Positions 62,260-64,000 of a stretch of DNA of 64,000 nucleotides are shown here, piece by piece. The position numbers were made by a program, and so were the translations under genes. Where the stretch lies: positions 49,914,663 through 49,978,662 of the forward strand of contig NC_035441.2 of NCBI RefSeq assembly GCF_002127325.2, in the 5' to 3' direction. The notes under the pieces are model-generated. The model ran no database searches, was not told where the DNA came from, and saw only the letters and a list, made by a program, of their open reading frames with translations. Each line of letters begins with the position of its first letter. The first letter of the stretch is position 1. The DNA comes from Helianthus annuus. Lineage: Eukaryota > Streptophyta > Magnoliopsida > Asterales > Asteraceae.

Positions 62260-62425
62260 CCTGCCGTGGGGGTTACCCCATAGTTTAAAAACGTGACATG
62301 TTCGTTCCCAGTTACTCCGGCACTCCGGCCGTGGGGGCTACCCCATGTAGTTATCAGGCATTTCGGCCGTGGGGGCTACCCCATGTACATCATCTGGCTC
62401 TCCAGCCGTGGGGGCTACCCCATGT
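62260..62425. repeat. Tandem array in element G LTR
   Basis: Four copies of a unit with core CCGTGGGGGCTACCCCATGT (first copy TTACCCCATA) at 43-60-bp spacing. The core carries GGGG and CCCC arms able to pair. The frames at 62293-62508 are produced by the repeat. Confidence 0.8.
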
Positions 62426-63089
62426 GTATACTAGACTCGTTACCGTATCGATTGCTGACTGTAGTCATGTTTATGTGCCCTGAAAACATCAATGTCTATC
62501 ATCATTGACGTGCCCCAGATCCATTAGTTCACGCCCGTCCTCTGCGGCACGGTGTGAGGCTTGTCAGACCTAAATAGCGCTATCTAACTAATGACCCGCT
62601 CGCCATTGGCCCGGCGATTAGTCGATACAAAAAGGAGGGACTTCGTGATAGAGTTTTAGTCTAGTACGTTTATCCGTCCATCCGGACGAGGAATCACATT
62701 CCTGAACCACTGACGTCCTACCCAAGGTAGACGAGGAACCACGTTCCTTAACCCCGTTCCCAACCCAGGGAATCCCATGCTTTGTAAAGGGTGTGAACTC
62801 ACCTCGGTTTGCTCGGCAGTTAATCACAGAAAGTCAATCAAGTCGCAAGTAGTCAATAACGTCCTAACACGGATATCACGTATAATCAGATTCGAACCAA
62901 GTAGTGTACAAATGTTCAACACGCATGGAAATCACGTATAATCAGTAACAGTTCTCAGTTAACAGTCAGACATAATCCAAAGTCCAAGTGTGAGGCCCAA
63001 ACAGTTGGGCTTGTGATAACAGGCCCAAATAACACGTTAACAGTAGCACAGAAGTTCATATGTCCGGCCCACTAACTTAGGCCCAAAGT

Positions 63090-63340
63090 GTGGTCTCGAG
63101 TCGCAACCGGACTCGCAAGCATGGTCTCGAGTCATGCTGTGTGTTGATCATGGATGGTTGCGAGTCGCAACCGGTGTCGCAACCGTAGTCTCGGTTCATC
63201 ATGCTGAGGTCTCGAGTCGCAACGGGACTCGTAACCTGTGGTTTCGGCTTGTCCTGTTATGGTTGCGAGTCGCAACCGCGTGGTCTCGAGTCATCACGCT
63301 GTGGTTGCGAGTCGCAACCGGGTGATTGCGAGTCGGTAGC
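63090..63340. repeat. Palindrome-rich repeat array in element G LTR
   Basis: Repeated GGTTGCGAGTCGCAACC, a near-perfect palindrome, and relatives (GGTCTCGAGTCGCAACC) at about 63097, 63160, 63213, 63260 and 63302, with isolated half-sites between. Not a CRISPR: copies are unevenly spaced and eukaryotic context is clear. Confidence 0.8.
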
Positions 63341-64000
63341 AGTCGTTTTCAAGTTCACGTGTTGATGCAGATGTAGTCAGATTAATGGTACAATATAATC
63401 AGGCCCAAATCAGGAAATAACCAATAGAATCCCACTAACATATTTCCTAATCAGGCTATTAGTCAAAGATGGATCAAAATCACAAGGGTTTTCAATCTTC
63501 AACTATCATTCAAAGTGTTCTTCACATATTCAAACTCATATTCAACAAGTTCATAACATATTAATCACTTATTCAACCTTTGTTCAAGCAAACTCATGAA
63601 CCATAATGAAACATACTTTAACATATTCATCAATACTCAAGGGTTTGTGTCATATTTGGTCACAAGATATCATAAGTTCCTTAACAACACATTTCAACAC
63701 TAAAACATAAAACTTCAAAACATAACATGAACACACTATTACTAAGCATTCATCCATAGTCATCAAGAAATACTAACAATAACTATTATCTCATGCACTT
63801 TATCATACATCATAAAGCACAACAAGATTAACCATAAACATGAGAGATACTAACCGGTTGGTGAGGTGTGTGTGTGTGTCGATCCAAAGTCCAAATCCGA
63901 GAGTTTCTTGTGTCAACCGAGTGGATCCGAGAGTCTTGGAGGTGTGTTTGTGTGCTAGAGTTCTAGTGGGAGAGAAGATAGAAGTGTGTGTGTGTTCTAA

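Larger units (their letters stand above)
61883..64000 (-). repeat. Element G LTR (runs off the right edge)
   Basis: Starts TGTCACACCCCCAAAATCCC, the same terminal style as the minus-strand LTRs of B and D. There is no primer-binding site to its left, so it is either the 3' LTR of a minus-strand element extending right, or a solo LTR; the preceding GAATA (61878-61882) would be the target duplication. It contains a GCAAGCGGAAGCATAAG stretch as in B's LTR, and two repeat arrays. No gene. Confidence 0.65.

Noticed and set aside
62293..62508. Overlapping frames in element G
   Set aside because: Produced by the tandem CCGTGGGGGCTACCCC repeat; low complexity.
63090..63340. CRISPR-like appearance of repeated palindromes
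   Set aside because: Irregular spacing, overlapping half-sites and a plant retroelement context rule out a CRISPR array.

Overview
This window is plant nuclear DNA made almost entirely of nested transposable elements; I see no convincing host gene, rRNA or tRNA gene. The style of the elements (long-LTR Ty3/gypsy chromoviruses, a SIRE-like Copia gag, a proline-rich ORF beside gag) suggests a dicot with a large repeat-rich genome, probably a composite (Asteraceae). That taxonomic call rests on family resemblance recalled from memory and is tentative.

Elements are named here by letter. D is the oldest host element: a minus-strand Ty3/gypsy whose 5' LTR is at 55419-58139, whose gag is at 53482-54162 and 46000-46391, and whose protease/RT remnant is at 44970-46000. 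D is split twice. Element E (46397-53481, minus, 5-bp target duplication CTCAG) sits in its gag. Element A (plus strand; 5' LTR from before base 1 to 2407, 3' LTR ending about 44969) sits in its RT. A carries gag, protease and RT at 2995-5468 and RNase H, integrase and chromodomain at 20782-22821. Its pol is interrupted by X (a 1.96-kb solo-LTR-like insert, duplication GACAC). X is itself interrupted by element B (7278-20628, minus, duplication CTTCA) and holds a small PIF/Harbinger-like MITE. A's 3' LTR is interrupted by element C (26035-44770, plus, duplication CTGGA). C's leader is interrupted by element F (29179-36668, minus, duplication CTATT), a Copia-type element with gag but no pol. 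The two deepest chains are D>A>X>B and D>A>C>F.

To the right of D (58140-64000) lie older flank, a 627-bp hAT-type non-autonomous element with an 8-bp target duplication, two Helitron-like copies in tandem, a third Helitron-like remnant, and the start of another LTR (G, from 61883) rich in short repeats.

All recognisable coding regions are retrotransposon gag/pol. They are decayed by stop codons (often CGA to TGA or CAG to TAG, as expected from cytosine deamination), single-base frameshifts and loss of catalytic residues. The most informative objects are B's extra proline-rich sense ORF between the primer-binding site and gag; E, a young-looking gag-only element whose pol space is filled by about three diverged 330-bp repeats; F, a gag-only Copia element with two zinc knuckles and several polypurine-like tracts; and unusual palindrome-rich arrays in the LTRs of C, D and G.
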